A stretch of 64,000 bases of DNA, taken from NCBI GenBank assembly GCA_002239025.1, contig MPNM01000002.1, positions 310,001-374,000 on the forward strand. Direction: 5' to 3'. The DNA comes from Chloroflexi bacterium bin125 (lineage in GTDB: Bacteria; Chloroflexota; Dehalococcoidia; Bin125). The position numbers and the translations under genes are program-made. This document shows, piece by piece, positions 39,881-49,364 of this stretch; the first letter of the stretch is position 1; the number at the start of each line of letters is the position of its first letter. The notes beneath the pieces were generated by a model, which saw only the letters and a program-made list of their open reading frames with translations, did no database searches and was not told the origin of the DNA.

Positions 39881-42858
39881 CCGCCCGCCTCCACCACACC
39901 GCCGGACCCGCGAGCTGCCCCGCGTGCCGCCCCGTCAGCCACATGGTCCAGGTTCCCATTCAGGCCGCGCAGCTCCGAGCGCGCCTGATCGCGCAGCGCG
40001 TAGAGCGCAGAGATCGCCTCCAGGGGCGTGATTCCGTCGATATCCAGATCGGCCAGGTCATGCAGGATCGGATCAGACGGTGGCGGCATCAGCATCAACT
40101 GCGGCGCGCCCGCCTGGACCGCGCCGATTTCCGATCCGGCTGGCAGCGACTCGGTGAGTACGCCGGGGTGTTGCGGCTCGCGCGTTTCGGCCGGCCCCGT
40201 TGACGGCCCCGTTGACGGCCCCGTTGACGACTCGCCCTGTTCCAGCCACTGCAGCAGCAGCCGGGCGCGCTCGACGACCCCCGCCGGCAACCCGGCCTGG
40301 GCCGCCACCTGGACGCCGTAGGATCGGTCGGCCGCGCCTGGGGCGATCCGGTAGAGGAACTCGATCGTGCCCGACTCGCTCTCGGCCACCTGGACGGCGG
40401 CGTTGGCGACTCGGGGCAGCTGACCGGCCAGCGCCGTCAGTTCGTGGAAATGGGTCGCGAACAGCGTGCGCGGACCTCGCTGCGGACGTTGCGGCCGCAA
40501 GCTGGAATCTGCATCACCCACGGTGCCCAAGCGGTCCGCGAGCGGACCTCCGGCCAGCGATTCCGCCACAGACTGGGCAATCGCCAGGCCGTCCCAGGTC
40601 GACGTGCCGCGGCCAATCTCGTCGAGCAGGATCAGCGACCGATCCGTCGCGCCGTGCAGCAGGCGCGAGGTCTCCAGCATCTCGACCATGAAGGTCGAGC
40701 GGCCGGCGGCCAGATCGTCGTGCGCGCCAACGCGGGCGAAGATCCGATCGACCAGTCCGATCCGCGCCCGCTCGGCCGGCACGAACGAGCCGGCCTGGGC
40801 CAGGATCACGATCAGCGCCGTCTGGCGCAGATAGGTCGATTTGCCGGCCATGTTCGGTCCGCTGACCAGCAACAGCTGCGGCGCGCGCAGGCCGTCGTCG
40901 GCCAGTTTCAAATCGTTGGGCACGAACGAACCGGCGGACGCGGTCGCTTCGACGATTGGATGACGGCCGCCGATCACCTCCAGTTCGCCCGAGTGCTCCA
41001 GCGCCGGCCGCGTCCAGGCTCGCTCCGCCGCCACCGTCGCCAAAGAACAGGCGGCGTCCAGCCGGGCCACGGCGCCTGCCGTCCACCGCAAGAGCTCAGC
41101 CTCCTCAATCAGCGCCCGGCGCAGCCGTTCGACGCATGCTCGCTCCGCCTCCGCCAGGCCTGCCTCCGCCTCGGTCAGCTCGCGCTCCAACTCGCGCAGC
41201 CGGGACTCCGAGAACCGCTCCCGGTCGCGCAGCGACTGGCGGCGCTCCCAGGACTCGGGCGCGCGGTTCGTCTGGCTGCGGGTCAGTTCAATGTGATACC
41301 CGAACGTGCGGTGATAGCCGAGGCGCAGCGAGCCGATGCCGGTCTCCTCGCGCAGGTCCGACTCAAGCGCCAGCAGCCGTCCGCGCAGCTCGTCCAGGGC
41401 GGCGCGCCAGCGGTCGCTCTCGGCGTCGGCGCCGGGACGCAGTACGCCTCGACCGTACTCGGATGGCGGCTGCTCGGCGAGCGCGTCCGCCAACCGGCCG
41501 GCCGCCTCCGGCGCCGGACCGAGCCGCTCGGCCAGGCCGACCAGCGCGCAGTCCGCCTCGTCCGCCGTGGCGTCCTCGATCAGCGTTGCCAGTGCGGCCG
41601 CCGCGCTCAGACCCTGGGCTAGCGCTGCAAGTTCCGAAGGCAGGGCCAACCCCGATGCGGCGCGAGCAAACAGCCGCTCGATGTCGGGCGACCCGCGCAG
41701 GCGCTGCGCCAGCGCCCGGCGCAGGGCTGGACGACGGACCAGCGCATCAACCCGGTCCAGCCGGCGCTCGGCCCGTGCCAGGTCGAGCAGCGGCGCCGTC
41801 AGCGCGGTTCGCAGCCAACGACGACCCAGAGCCGAGCCGCAGCGGTCCAGTACGGCCAGCAGCGTGCGCGGACCTGCGCCGCCGGTCTGCTCCGGTCCGC
41901 GCTCGGCGATTGCCAGCGCGCGTTGGGTTGCCGCATCCCACTGCAGGTACGCTTCCGCCTGGAACCAGCGCGGCGGCGATAACTGCCGCAAGGTCCCTGC
42001 GCCCGCGTCCGACGGCTCTGTCTGCTCGGCCCTGTGACTCGTCGAGTCACTCGCCGTCTCGCTCTCCGGTTCGGGCAGCGCGGTCCAGAGATACTCGAGC
42101 AGCGCGCCCGTAGCCTCCAGCGTTGCCGGATGCTGATCCAGGCCGAACGCCGCCGCCGGCGCGCCATACTGTCTCAGCAATGCCCGCTCGGCCCGCCCTC
42201 GGTGGAACTCGCGAGACGGCCGTCGGGTCAACGTCAGCTCCCCCAGCACTCCGTCATGGAGCGCTCCATCATCGAGCGCGACCGGCTCATCGTCGTCGGG
42301 CCAGAGCGCTTCGCGCACGCCCAGCTGGGCCAGTTGATCGAGCCCCCGCCGCCAGAGTTCGTCCGCCGCGGCGGCCGGTTCCCGAATCTCACAGAGGTGC
42401 ACCGCGCCGGTTGTCACATCCGCTGTCGCAATGCCCAGATGCAGCTCGCGACGCTGGCGGACGAGCCGCAGCGCGGCGCAGGCCGAGGCCTGGCCCGCCT
42501 CCAGCAGCGACGGCTCCAGCGCCGTGCCGGGCGAGACCACCCGCACCACGCCGCGCTTGACCAGGCCCTTGGACGCGCGCGGCGATTCCAACTGTTCGCA
42601 GATCGCCACCCGGTGTCCGCGCGCCACCAGTTTGGCCAGGTGCTGCTCGACCGATCGCACCGGCACGCCGGCCAGGGGCGATCGCAACCCGCCGCCCATC
42701 GGTTTCGACGTCAGCGCGATATCCAGCTCCGCGGCGACCAGCTTCGCGTCCTCATCAAACGTCTCGTAGAAGTCGCCCAGACGAAACAGCAGGATCGCGT
42801 CCGGATAGCGAGCCTTCAGGTCCAGATACTGCCGCCGCACCGGTGTCACCATGCCCAC
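39877..42858 (-). CDS. mutS: DNA mismatch repair protein MutS
   Basis: A 993-residue MutS that binds mismatches and recruits MutL. The mismatch-wedge motif is in ILLFRLGDFYETFDEDA near the N-terminus. The ATPase has Walker A VSGPNMAGKSTYLRQ, Walker B ILLDEIGRGTSTWDGLAIA and LFATHFHELTAL. It is about 120 residues longer than usual, partly from acidic, Ser/Thr-rich inserts and a C-terminal STGP triple repeat caused by a 12-bp tandem repeat near 40195-40230. mutL follows with a 4-bp overlap. Confidence 0.97.
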   Translation of the reverse strand: MGMVTPVRRQYLDLKARYPDAILLFRLGDFYETFDEDAKLVAAELDIALTSKPMGGGLRSPLAGVPVRSVEQHLAKLVARGHRVAICEQLESPRASKGLVKRGVVRVVSPGTALEPSLLEAGQASACAALRLVRQRRELHLGIATADVTTGAVHLCEIREPAAAADELWRRGLDQLAQLGVREALWPDDDEPVALDDGALHDGVLGELTLTRRPSREFHRGRAERALLRQYGAPAAAFGLDQHPATLEATGALLEYLWTALPEPESETASDSTSHRAEQTEPSDAGAGTLRQLSPPRWFQAEAYLQWDAATQRALAIAERGPEQTGGAGPRTLLAVLDRCGSALGRRWLRTALTAPLLDLARAERRLDRVDALVRRPALRRALAQRLRGSPDIERLFARAASGLALPSELAALAQGLSAAAALATLIEDATADEADCALVGLAERLGPAPEAAGRLADALAEQPPSEYGRGVLRPGADAESDRWRAALDELRGRLLALESDLREETGIGSLRLGYHRTFGYHIELTRSQTNRAPESWERRQSLRDRERFSESRLRELERELTEAEAGLAEAERACVERLRRALIEEAELLRWTAGAVARLDAACSLATVAAERAWTRPALEHSGELEVIGGRHPIVEATASAGSFVPNDLKLADDGLRAPQLLLVSGPNMAGKSTYLRQTALIVILAQAGSFVPAERARIGLVDRIFARVGAHDDLAAGRSTFMVEMLETSRLLHGATDRSLILLDEIGRGTSTWDGLAIAQSVAESLAGGPLADRLGTVGDADSSLRPQRPQRGPRTLFATHFHELTALAGQLPRVANAAVQVAESESGTIEFLYRIAPGAADRSYGVQVAAQAGLPAGVVERARLLLQWLEQGESSTGPSTGPSTGPAETREPQHPGVLTESLPAGSEIGAVQAGAPQLMLMPPPSDPILHDLADLDIDGITPLEAISALYALRDQARSELRGLNGNLDHVADGAARGAARGSGGVVEAGG

Positions 42859-42862
42859 ATGC

Positions 42863-42931
42863 TACACGCTACCGTGTACAATCACACGCGCTGATTCACA
42901 GTTTTATCCAACTGCTCAAACAGTTTATCAA
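42863..42931 (-). promoter_or_regulatory. Predicted mutS-mutL promoter with palindromes
   Basis: On the minus strand TTGATA (42931-42926) and GATAAA (42908-42903) are spaced by 17 bp, about 45 bp before the mutS start. The spacer holds AACTG-x6-CAGTT. Downstream, TACACG-x4-CGTGTA at 42863-42878 lies between -10 and start codon. Either palindrome could be an operator. Confidence 0.55.
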
Positions 42932-43126
42932 TTGATGTCGGGCGCGAGAACCGCAACCGTTCGCACTAGTGGACAACCTGAACACGCTGTGGACAACCGA
43001 GCGCGCTCTCGCAGTTTCGAAGCGCAGACCGGCTCGGAATCCTACACGTCCCCTCTCGGAGTCCAATGCATCACCTCTCAACCGCCCCCACCCCCGCACC
43101 CGCAGGATGTCTCAGAATTCAAACTT

Positions 43127-43231
43127 CCCAGTCCCCGCTTTACGCGGGGACCTGCTCCCTCCCTGTAGGGGACTCCACCACCAGATATCCCGTGCTGCCA
43201 GAGCGGGTCCCCGCGTAGAGCGGGGACTGGG
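43127..43231. repeat. MITE-like inverted repeat element
   Basis: Two 26-bp arms (43127-43152 and 43206-43231) are inverted copies with one mismatch; each is itself built on CCCCGC-x4-GCGGGG. Partial copies follow at 48222-48270 and 52834-52860. The gap 42932-43433 holds no visible gene. Confidence 0.75.
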
Positions 43232-43433
43232 ATTCAACCAACCAATGGGACTTCTGAGACACCCTCCAGGGGCGGGGACGGGAACCCGAGTGATGCATCA
43301 GTCTCTGCGAGGCTGAGCCGGGTAAACTCGCCAGTCTGCGACGGAAGGGAGGTCTCCTCTTCGCGTCCGATGGACTGATGCACAAGTCCTCATTGCGCAG
43401 GGAGCTGGAAGCGCCCGACCGCTGAACCGCCGT

Positions 43434-45356
43434 CTAGACCACCGAGAGCATCGTCAGGTAGCGGTCCTCGACACGGATCGCGTCGGGCGCGATCTCACGG
43501 CAGACATCGCAGTGGATACACTGCGGCTCGTTGATCTGCCAGTCGCCCAGCTCATCCGACGGCTCTTCATCGTCATCCGACTCGACCGGCGCACGGTTGA
43601 TGCACGAGGTCGGGCAGAACGTCGCCGCCTCCTCTAGTCGCGGATCGGACTGGTCGGTGATCAGGTAGCGGGTCAGTCCCGGCGCGACCTGCGCCGGATC
43701 GCGTTTGTCATTGATATGCACATCGAGCTCGTCGCGGAAGTAGTTGACCAACCCGCGCACCGCATATGGCGTGAACTGACCATGCAGACAGTTGGCGTTC
43801 TGCAGCGTCTTGTCGATCACGCCGATCCGTTCCAGGTCCTCTTCGCGCCCGTCGCCGTGCATGATCCGCTCCAACACCTCGACCAGGCGCTGCGATCCGC
43901 CGTGACAGGTGGTGCAGCGGCCGCACGATTCGTCCTCGCAGAACTCGGAGAAGTACTTGGTCAGGTCGACTGCCGAGGCGCGCTCGTCGAACAGGATCAG
44001 CCCGCCTGAGCCGAGCAGCACGCCGCGTTCTGTGAACGGCGGACGCTCCAGCTTCAGTCCCAGGTCGGAGGCCGGCAGCAGACCACCCAGGGGACCGCCC
44101 GGCTGGATGCCCTTGGGCGTGTGGCCGTCCGGCGGACCGCCGCCGCAGCCGAGCAGGAGCTCGTCCATACCCATGCCGAAGGGCACCTCGAGGATGCCCG
44201 GGCGCTCCAATGATCCCGAGATCGAGAACATCTTCGTGCCCGGATCGGACTCGGTCCCGTGCAGCCGGTACCAGTCGGCGCCGTGTTGCACGATCAGCGG
44301 CACATTGGCGTAGGTCTCGGTGTTGTTGACGTTCGAGGGTTCCGCGAACACGCCCTTCTGCGCCGGGAACGGCGGGCGAATCTTGGGCATCCCGCGCAGT
44401 CCCTCGACCGAGGCGATCAGTCCCGTCTCCTCGCCGCACACGTATGAGCCCGCGCCTCGCGTGATCTCCAGGTCAAAGTCGAAGCCCGAACCAAAGATGT
44501 TCTCGCCCAGCAACCCGCGCTCGCGCGCCTGCGCCAGGGCCAGTTCCATCCGCGCAATCGAGAGCGGATATTCGTCGCGGATGTAGATGAAGCCGTAGTC
44601 CGACCCGGTCGCCTTGCCGGCGATCGCCATGCCCTCGATCACGAGGTGAGGGTCCGATTCCATCAACACCCGGTTGACGAACGCGCCCGGGTCGCCCTCG
44701 TCCGCGTTGCAGACCAGGTACTTGGTCTGACTCTGGGCGCCCAGCAGGAACTTCCACTTCTGTCCCGCCGGGAAGCCGCCGCCGCCGCGACCACCCACGC
44801 CCGCTGACAGGACCAGGTCGCAGATGGCCATTGGTTCCATCTCAATCGCCCGGTCCAGCGCCTCATAGGCGCCGGCGGCGATCGCTTCATCAAGCGACTC
44901 CGGATCGATCACACCCATCGACTGCATCAACCGCCGCTCCTGCGGCGCCCAGAAGGGATGATCGGACAGCGACGGCACGCCTTGCACGGGCGTCCGCGCG
45001 CCGATCAGCCACTGCGCCGCGTCTTCCAGCGGATGCTCGCCAAGCGCCGCAGTCAGAAACTGCCCTGCTTCCTCGGGTCGCACCGGTCCGTAGACCACCG
45101 CCCCGCCACCGCCAAATCCCGGACGCTCTACCTCGACCACGGGCTCCAGCCAGGACAGGCCCAGCGTTCCCACGCGCACCAGGTCGACATCGTGCTCGGC
45201 CGCCAACGGCTCCAGCGCCTCCCACAGGCGGTCTGCCTCGGCGGCAATCGACGAGGTCGACAGATCCACCCGGACCAGTGGTCGCGAGGGTGAGCGCCTG
45301 GGCGCCGCACTGAGCTCTGCTGCTTCCCGAATCTCGTCATAGACGCTGCTCATCAC
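43434..45356 (-). CDS. NADH dehydrogenase-type flavoprotein (NuoF/HoxF/FdsB-like)
   Basis: A 640-residue NAD- and FMN-binding iron-sulfur subunit. An N-terminal thioredoxin-like 2Fe-2S-like domain (about 20-150) lacks cysteines and is degenerate. The NuoF core follows: GVGGRGGGGFPAGQKWKFL, LVCNADEGDPGAFVNR, ITRGAGSYVCGEETGLIASVEG and the 4Fe-4S site ESCGRCTTCHGG. The C-terminal ~60 residues add a ferredoxin-like site (FCPTSC, CIHCDVCREIAPDAI). This architecture is seen in soluble NAD-dependent formate dehydrogenases and bifurcating or hydrogenase diaphorases as well as complex I. The start overlaps nuoE by 4 bp. Confidence 0.92.
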   Translation of the reverse strand: MMSSVYDEIREAAELSAAPRRSPSRPLVRVDLSTSSIAAEADRLWEALEPLAAEHDVDLVRVGTLGLSWLEPVVEVERPGFGGGGAVVYGPVRPEEAGQFLTAALGEHPLEDAAQWLIGARTPVQGVPSLSDHPFWAPQERRLMQSMGVIDPESLDEAIAAGAYEALDRAIEMEPMAICDLVLSAGVGGRGGGGFPAGQKWKFLLGAQSQTKYLVCNADEGDPGAFVNRVLMESDPHLVIEGMAIAGKATGSDYGFIYIRDEYPLSIARMELALAQARERGLLGENIFGSGFDFDLEITRGAGSYVCGEETGLIASVEGLRGMPKIRPPFPAQKGVFAEPSNVNNTETYANVPLIVQHGADWYRLHGTESDPGTKMFSISGSLERPGILEVPFGMGMDELLLGCGGGPPDGHTPKGIQPGGPLGGLLPASDLGLKLERPPFTERGVLLGSGGLILFDERASAVDLTKYFSEFCEDESCGRCTTCHGGSQRLVEVLERIMHGDGREEDLERIGVIDKTLQNANCLHGQFTPYAVRGLVNYFRDELDVHINDKRDPAQVAPGLTRYLITDQSDPRLEEAATFCPTSCINRAPVESDDDEEPSDELGDWQINEPQCIHCDVCREIAPDAIRVEDRYLTMLSVV

Positions 45357-45931
45357 ACCGTCCCATCATTCGTGCCATCTGGCCCGGAGTCAGCGTGCTC
45401 CGAGCCATACGTCGACTCGGCGTCGACGAACGTCGCCGGCGCAATCTTGATCGGACGCTCGGGCCAGGTCACAGGGTCATCGCCCGCCTTCAGCCCGCGC
45501 GCCAGTTTGACCGTGTCAACCATCGACAAGGGACCCACCACGCGCCCGTTGACCCAGACCATCGGCGCCTTCTCACAGGTGCCGTTGCACTGACCCAGCC
45601 ACAACCCCAGCTCGTCATCGGCCGTATTTTCACCCATATGGCAGCCGAACTCAGCTTCGAAGATGCGCCGCACCCGGTCTCCGCCGACGACCCGGCAGGA
45701 TGGTCCCGAGCACCATGTCACCAGCGTCTTCGGCGGCGGCGAGTGCCGGAACTCGGCGTAGAAGGTCGCCGGACCGTAGACCTGCGCCTCCGAGACGCGC
45801 AAATGACGAGCGATCAGGCGGATCGCATCACGCGAAATCCAGCCCAACTCTTCCTGCGCCAGGTGCAGCGCACGCAGCATCTCGCCCTGATGTCGGGGCA
45901 ACTGTTGCAGCAGTCCGGCGAACCGTTCCAT
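45353..45931 (-). CDS. NuoE-like 2Fe-2S thioredoxin-fold subunit
   Basis: A 192-residue partner of NuoF. The helical N-terminus (MLRALHLAQEELGWISRDAI, VYGPATFYAEF) is standard. The 2Fe-2S ligands are C74 and C79 (WCSGPSC) and C115 and C119 (QCNGTC). KAPMVWVNGRVVG is the conserved following strand. The last ~40 residues are an extension. The pair stands alone: no NuoG, formate dehydrogenase alpha or hydrogenase subunit lies beside it, so the electron donor or acceptor is encoded elsewhere. Confidence 0.93.
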   Translation of the reverse strand: MERFAGLLQQLPRHQGEMLRALHLAQEELGWISRDAIRLIARHLRVSEAQVYGPATFYAEFRHSPPPKTLVTWCSGPSCRVVGGDRVRRIFEAEFGCHMGENTADDELGLWLGQCNGTCEKAPMVWVNGRVVGPLSMVDTVKLARGLKAGDDPVTWPERPIKIAPATFVDAESTYGSEHADSGPDGTNDGTV

Positions 45932-46029
45932 CCCGACTCCCGTCCCTCAGACGCACTCACTGCATGCTATCCGCGCCCCAGAAACCGAACAACCCGACGT
46001 TGCCCATACGCTCCCCGTCGCAGAGTCCA

Positions 46030-46320
46030 CGCCTCATTCCTCTTCTCCCCCATTTGCAGAGACCATGCATCATTCCGCATCTCCCCCCTTGCGGGGGAGA
46101 TGCCGTATGCCTGCCCCGGGCTTGACCCGGGGGCAGAGGGGGGTTGGCTTCGCCTATCTAGTCAGCGGTGCCTCAGTTGCCACTTCGTCATTGCCGCGCT
46201 TGTTGCGGCAATCTCGACTCATGCGGCACCCTCGTCTGTGCTCGAATCGTCGAGATACCCCCGTTCAAGCCGGGGGCAGGCTCCGCGGCAAGCGCGGGGA
46301 TGACGGAGATGTTCGTGTGA
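46030..46320. repeat. Cluster of dispersed palindromic repeats
   Basis: Holds GAGACCATGCATCATTCCGCATC, a CATCTCC...GGGGGAGATG palindrome, GCCCCGGGCTTGACCCGGGGGC and, at 46249-46313, the inverse of the 15293-15345 repeat. No gene is visible from 45932 to 46349. Confidence 0.75.
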
Positions 46321-46349
46321 CTCCGACTGCGTTGCGAGACCTCCCTCGC

Positions 46350-47270
46350 TCAGCCGTAGGAATGCAGCCGCAACCCCGGACGCGGCCACCGACACGAGAT
46401 CAACCGGCCGGTCGTCGACAGTGTGATGTACGCCGTGCGCATGTCCGCGCCGCCGAAGCAGATGTTCGTCGTCAATGGATCGTCGCCCACCACGACGTGC
46501 TCGACTGCGCCCGTGGCCGGGTCGATCACCGTCACCCCGCCAGGACCGATCGTCGCCACGCAAACGTTGCCCGACTCCTCCACCGCCAGCGAATCGAAGA
46601 GTGTGTAGCCGCCCGCGTTGGCGATGAACGAGTTGAAGCCAGCCGCCGCGTTGTCGGCCGCCAGCTTGCCCGGCTCGGCGATCTCCCAGCCGAACAGCCG
46701 GCCCGTCGGCGTCTCGGCGATGTACACATGGGTGTCGTTCGGCGCCAGCCCGACGCCGTTGGCGCCGCCGGGAATCGGGAACACGGCGCGCGAGATGTGG
46801 CTGCCGTCGGTCGTGGCGTAGTAGAGCGCGCCCAGGTCGCGGTCGTACTCGCGATTCTTGCCCAGATCCGAGAACCAGAACCCACCCGCCTGGTCAAAGA
46901 CGATGTCGTTGGGCCCCTTCAGCGGAACCCCGTCGCACTCCGTGTAGACCGTCTCCACCGCGCCGGTCTCGATGTTCACGCGCTGGATCGAACCCGACGT
47001 GTAATCCTCAGCCTGGCCGGCCGGCAACAGTCGCCCACCGGCGCGGTTCCACTCGAAGCCGCCGTTGTTCGTGATCCAGACGTGTCCGTCCGGCCCCATC
47101 GCCGCTCCATTCGGACCGCCGCCTGTCTCGGCCACGATCGAGACCGCGCCATCCGGCGTCACTCGCGACAGCGTCTGCCGCGCAATCTCGACCAGCAAGA
47201 TCGACCCGTCATCCATCGCAATCGGCCCCTCGGGAAACTCAAGCCCCGAGGCCAGTTCAACGAACTCCAT
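46350..47270 (-). CDS. SMP-30/gluconolactonase/LRE-like beta-propeller protein
   Basis: A 306-residue six-bladed propeller of the SMP-30 family, lactonases that use one calcium ion. It starts MEFVELASGLEFPEGPIAMDDGS, with the metal-binding Glu in the FPEGP motif. GGGPNGAAMGPDGHVWITNN, LKGPNDIVFDQAGGFWFSD and GGANGVGLAPNDTHVYIAE are successive blades with the ligand Asn and substrate-binding Asn. AAGG lies 8 bp before the ATG at 47270; a GTG at 47279 is the alternative. No sugar-acid genes are near, so the lactone is unknown. Confidence 0.92.
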   Translation of the reverse strand: MEFVELASGLEFPEGPIAMDDGSILLVEIARQTLSRVTPDGAVSIVAETGGGPNGAAMGPDGHVWITNNGGFEWNRAGGRLLPAGQAEDYTSGSIQRVNIETGAVETVYTECDGVPLKGPNDIVFDQAGGFWFSDLGKNREYDRDLGALYYATTDGSHISRAVFPIPGGANGVGLAPNDTHVYIAETPTGRLFGWEIAEPGKLAADNAAAGFNSFIANAGGYTLFDSLAVEESGNVCVATIGPGGVTVIDPATGAVEHVVVGDDPLTTNICFGGADMRTAYITLSTTGRLISCRWPRPGLRLHSYG

Positions 47271-47310
47271 AGCAATCACCTTCCGTCTAGGCTTCGCCCC
47301 TTTGGAGAGG

Positions 47311-47396
47311 GAGCCGCCGAACGCTCCCCGCTCCCCCTTCCAGGGGGAGCTGCCGAAGAGCCTGCCCCCGGCTTGAACGGGGGCTGAGGGGGTCCC
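47311..47396. repeat. Palindromic intergenic repeat
   Basis: GCTCCCCCTT-CCAG-GGGGAGCTGCCGAAGAG followed by GCCCCCGGCTTGAACGGGGGC and TGAGGGGGTCCC. Similar to 49365-49446 and to the element at 7893-7935. Confidence 0.7.
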
Positions 47397-47458
47397 GACT
47401 ACCGGGCGTCAGATGACATGACCCGTGTGCGCCGTTCCCGTCCCAGCCTCGTGGTCGA

Positions 47459-47833
47459 TCAATCGTTCACCTCGTCCAGCGTCTGCAGGTAGTACTTCCG
47501 ACTATCTCGCGGACCGATGATGTGATCAATCCGCAGCGCCAGTTGCGCCTCGTGCGGCATCCGCAATACGACCCGCGGATTCGACCGCAACAGCGGTTCC
47601 AGCGCGCCTTGCGGTTCGACCGCGCTGACCTCCACCGCATACGTGTCTGCCGGCAGCGATGCCGGCCGAGGCTTAACCATCGCCCGCGCCAGCAGCGCGC
47701 CCGACGGCGTCAGGATCGAACAGGCCACCGCCGCTACGGGCGCGGCCGGTACCGGCTCCACAACGTGGGCCGGGTCTTGGTTCAGCAACAGGGAAGACGC
47801 CGCTACCGGCGACGCCACAGACGTCGTAACCAT
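47459..47833 (-). CDS. Hypothetical protein
   Basis: A minus-strand frame of 124 residues from the ATG at 47833 (MVTTSVASPVAASSLLLNQD). GAGGG lies 4 bp upstream. The sequence mixes short hydrophobic beta-like segments (TYAVEVSAVEP, RVVLRMPHEAQLALRID) with no known motif and one cysteine. No competing frame looks better. It has repeats on both sides and no operon partner. Confidence 0.6.
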   Translation of the reverse strand: MVTTSVASPVAASSLLLNQDPAHVVEPVPAAPVAAVACSILTPSGALLARAMVKPRPASLPADTYAVEVSAVEPQGALEPLLRSNPRVVLRMPHEAQLALRIDHIIGPRDSRKYYLQTLDEVND

Positions 47834-48002
47834 CAAACCCTCGCTCCAGGAGACCCACCCGTCCAACCGCCACTACTGCTGTAGCAAGAAACGCCCCGTT
47901 CCGTCAAGTAGAACATATAGACTGTCGAGCTATGCAGTCAGCGACCGACCGATCCTCGCTTCCCCCTTCTCTGAAGAACCCATCTCAGCATTTGACTGTC
48001 CT

Positions 48003-48290
48003 AGTCCCCGCTGGACGGAGGCCCTTGAAAACTCCCCTACTCCCCCCTTGCGGGGGAGATGCCGAAAGCCTGCCCCGGGCTTGACCCGGGGGCAGAGGGG
48101 GGTCCGCAGTGCGGGAGCTTATCTGGTCATTGTCAGCCGACCCCCCCTCTGTCACTCCGTGACATCTCCCCCCGCAAGGGGGGGAGAGGGGATTCCGGAG
48201 TCATTCAAAGGTCGCCCTAAAGCCGGGACTGGGAATCAACCAACCAATACGACATCTGAGACCTCCGCTGAAGGCACGGACGCGGCTGCA
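48003..48290. repeat. Repeat cluster upstream of the SDR gene
   Basis: Contains CCCCTTGCGGGGGAGATGCCG with GCCCCGGGCTTGACCCGGGGGC, its partner CCCCTCTGTCACTCCGTGAC with CATCTCCCCCCGCAAGGGGG in inverse orientation, and a partial copy of the 43206-43260 unit (GGGACTGGGAATCAACCAAC). No gene is visible from 47834 to 48389 on either strand. Confidence 0.75.
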
Positions 48291-48389
48291 TTCGAACGCA
48301 ATCAGATGTGATTTCCACGTGAGGGAACAACCACCACTGCCTTGTATCCTGCCTGCCAGACACTTGACTCCAGGAAAGGACCCAAACTC

Positions 48390-49337
48390 ATGGGTGATCG
48401 ACTCGAAGGCCGCGTCGCGATCGTGACCGGTGCCGGACGTGGGATCGGACGCGGACATGCACTGCTGCTCGCCTCCGAGGGCGCGAAAGTCGTGGTCAAC
48501 GACTACGGCGGATCCCAGGGCGGCGAACTCGACGGTGAGGCCACGCCGGCCGATGAAGTCGTGGCCGAAATCAAGGCCGCCGGTGGCGACGCCGTCGCCA
48601 ACTATGACTCCGTCTCCGACATGGCCGCCGGAGAGCGCATGGTTCAGCAGGCGCTCGATAACTTTGGCGGACTCGACATTCTGATCAACAACGCCGGCAT
48701 CCTGCGCGACCGGATGGTCTTCAACATGACCGAGGAAGAGTGGGACGTCGTCGTCGCCGTTCACCTCAAGGGTCACTTCACCGTCACCAAGTACGCTTCG
48801 CAGGTCTTCCGCCAGCAGCGCTCAGGACGGATCGTCAACACCTCGTCCGAGTCCGGACTGGGCAACATGGGCCAGGCCAACTACGCCGCCGCCAAGGAAG
48901 GCATCGTCGGTCTGACTCGCACGCTGGCCCGCGATCTCGGCCGCTACGGCGTGACCGCCAACGCGATCCGGCCTCGGGCCGGCACGCGGCTGACCCTGAC
49001 CGAAGAACTGGCCGAGGCCCAGCGACGCGCACGCGAGGCCGGACTGGCCGCCGGCGACGCCGGAGACATCAGCTTCGGCGCCGACCGCGAAGCGATGATG
49101 GCGCCCGAGAATGTCTCGCCCTTCACCGTCTGGCTCTGCACCGACGCCGCAGCCAACATCAACGGCCGCGACTTCCTCGTCTGGGGCAACGAAGTCGGCA
49201 TGTACAACCTGCCGGTGGTCGAGGCCGCTGTCTACGCCTCAGGCGCCAGCTTCAGCCTGGACGAACTCGACCGAGTCGCCGCCCAGTCCTACCTCGGCTC
49301 CCAGAAAAACCCCTGGCCCGCCCAGGCCCCACGCTGA
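48390..49337 (+). CDS. Short-chain dehydrogenase/reductase (FabG/MFE-2-like)
   Basis: A 315-residue SDR. The NAD(P) motif is VTGAGRGIGRGHALLLASEG at 13-31, a length and sequence (GAKVVVNDYGGSQGGE) close to the 3-hydroxyacyl-CoA dehydrogenase part of peroxisomal-type multifunctional enzymes. ILINNAGILRDRM follows. The catalytic residues are S152, Y165 and K169 (NYAAAK). The C-terminal ~70 residues (WLCTDAAANINGRDFLVWG) are longer than in FabG. AGGAAAGGA lies upstream of the ATG at 48390. A fatty-acyl or hydroxyacyl substrate is likely but not proven. Confidence 0.93.
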   Translation: MGDRLEGRVAIVTGAGRGIGRGHALLLASEGAKVVVNDYGGSQGGELDGEATPADEVVAEIKAAGGDAVANYDSVSDMAAGERMVQQALDNFGGLDILINNAGILRDRMVFNMTEEEWDVVVAVHLKGHFTVTKYASQVFRQQRSGRIVNTSSESGLGNMGQANYAAAKEGIVGLTRTLARDLGRYGVTANAIRPRAGTRLTLTEELAEAQRRAREAGLAAGDAGDISFGADREAMMAPENVSPFTVWLCTDAAANINGRDFLVWGNEVGMYNLPVVEAAVYASGASFSLDELDRVAAQSYLGSQKNPWPAQAPR

Positions 49338-49364
49338 TTGGCCTGAATCGACCCCTCCTCTTCC

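Noticed and set aside
40444-41622. Plus-strand frame of about 392 codons inside mutS
   Set aside because: Arg/Gln-rich shadow translation of the high-GC minus-strand mutS.
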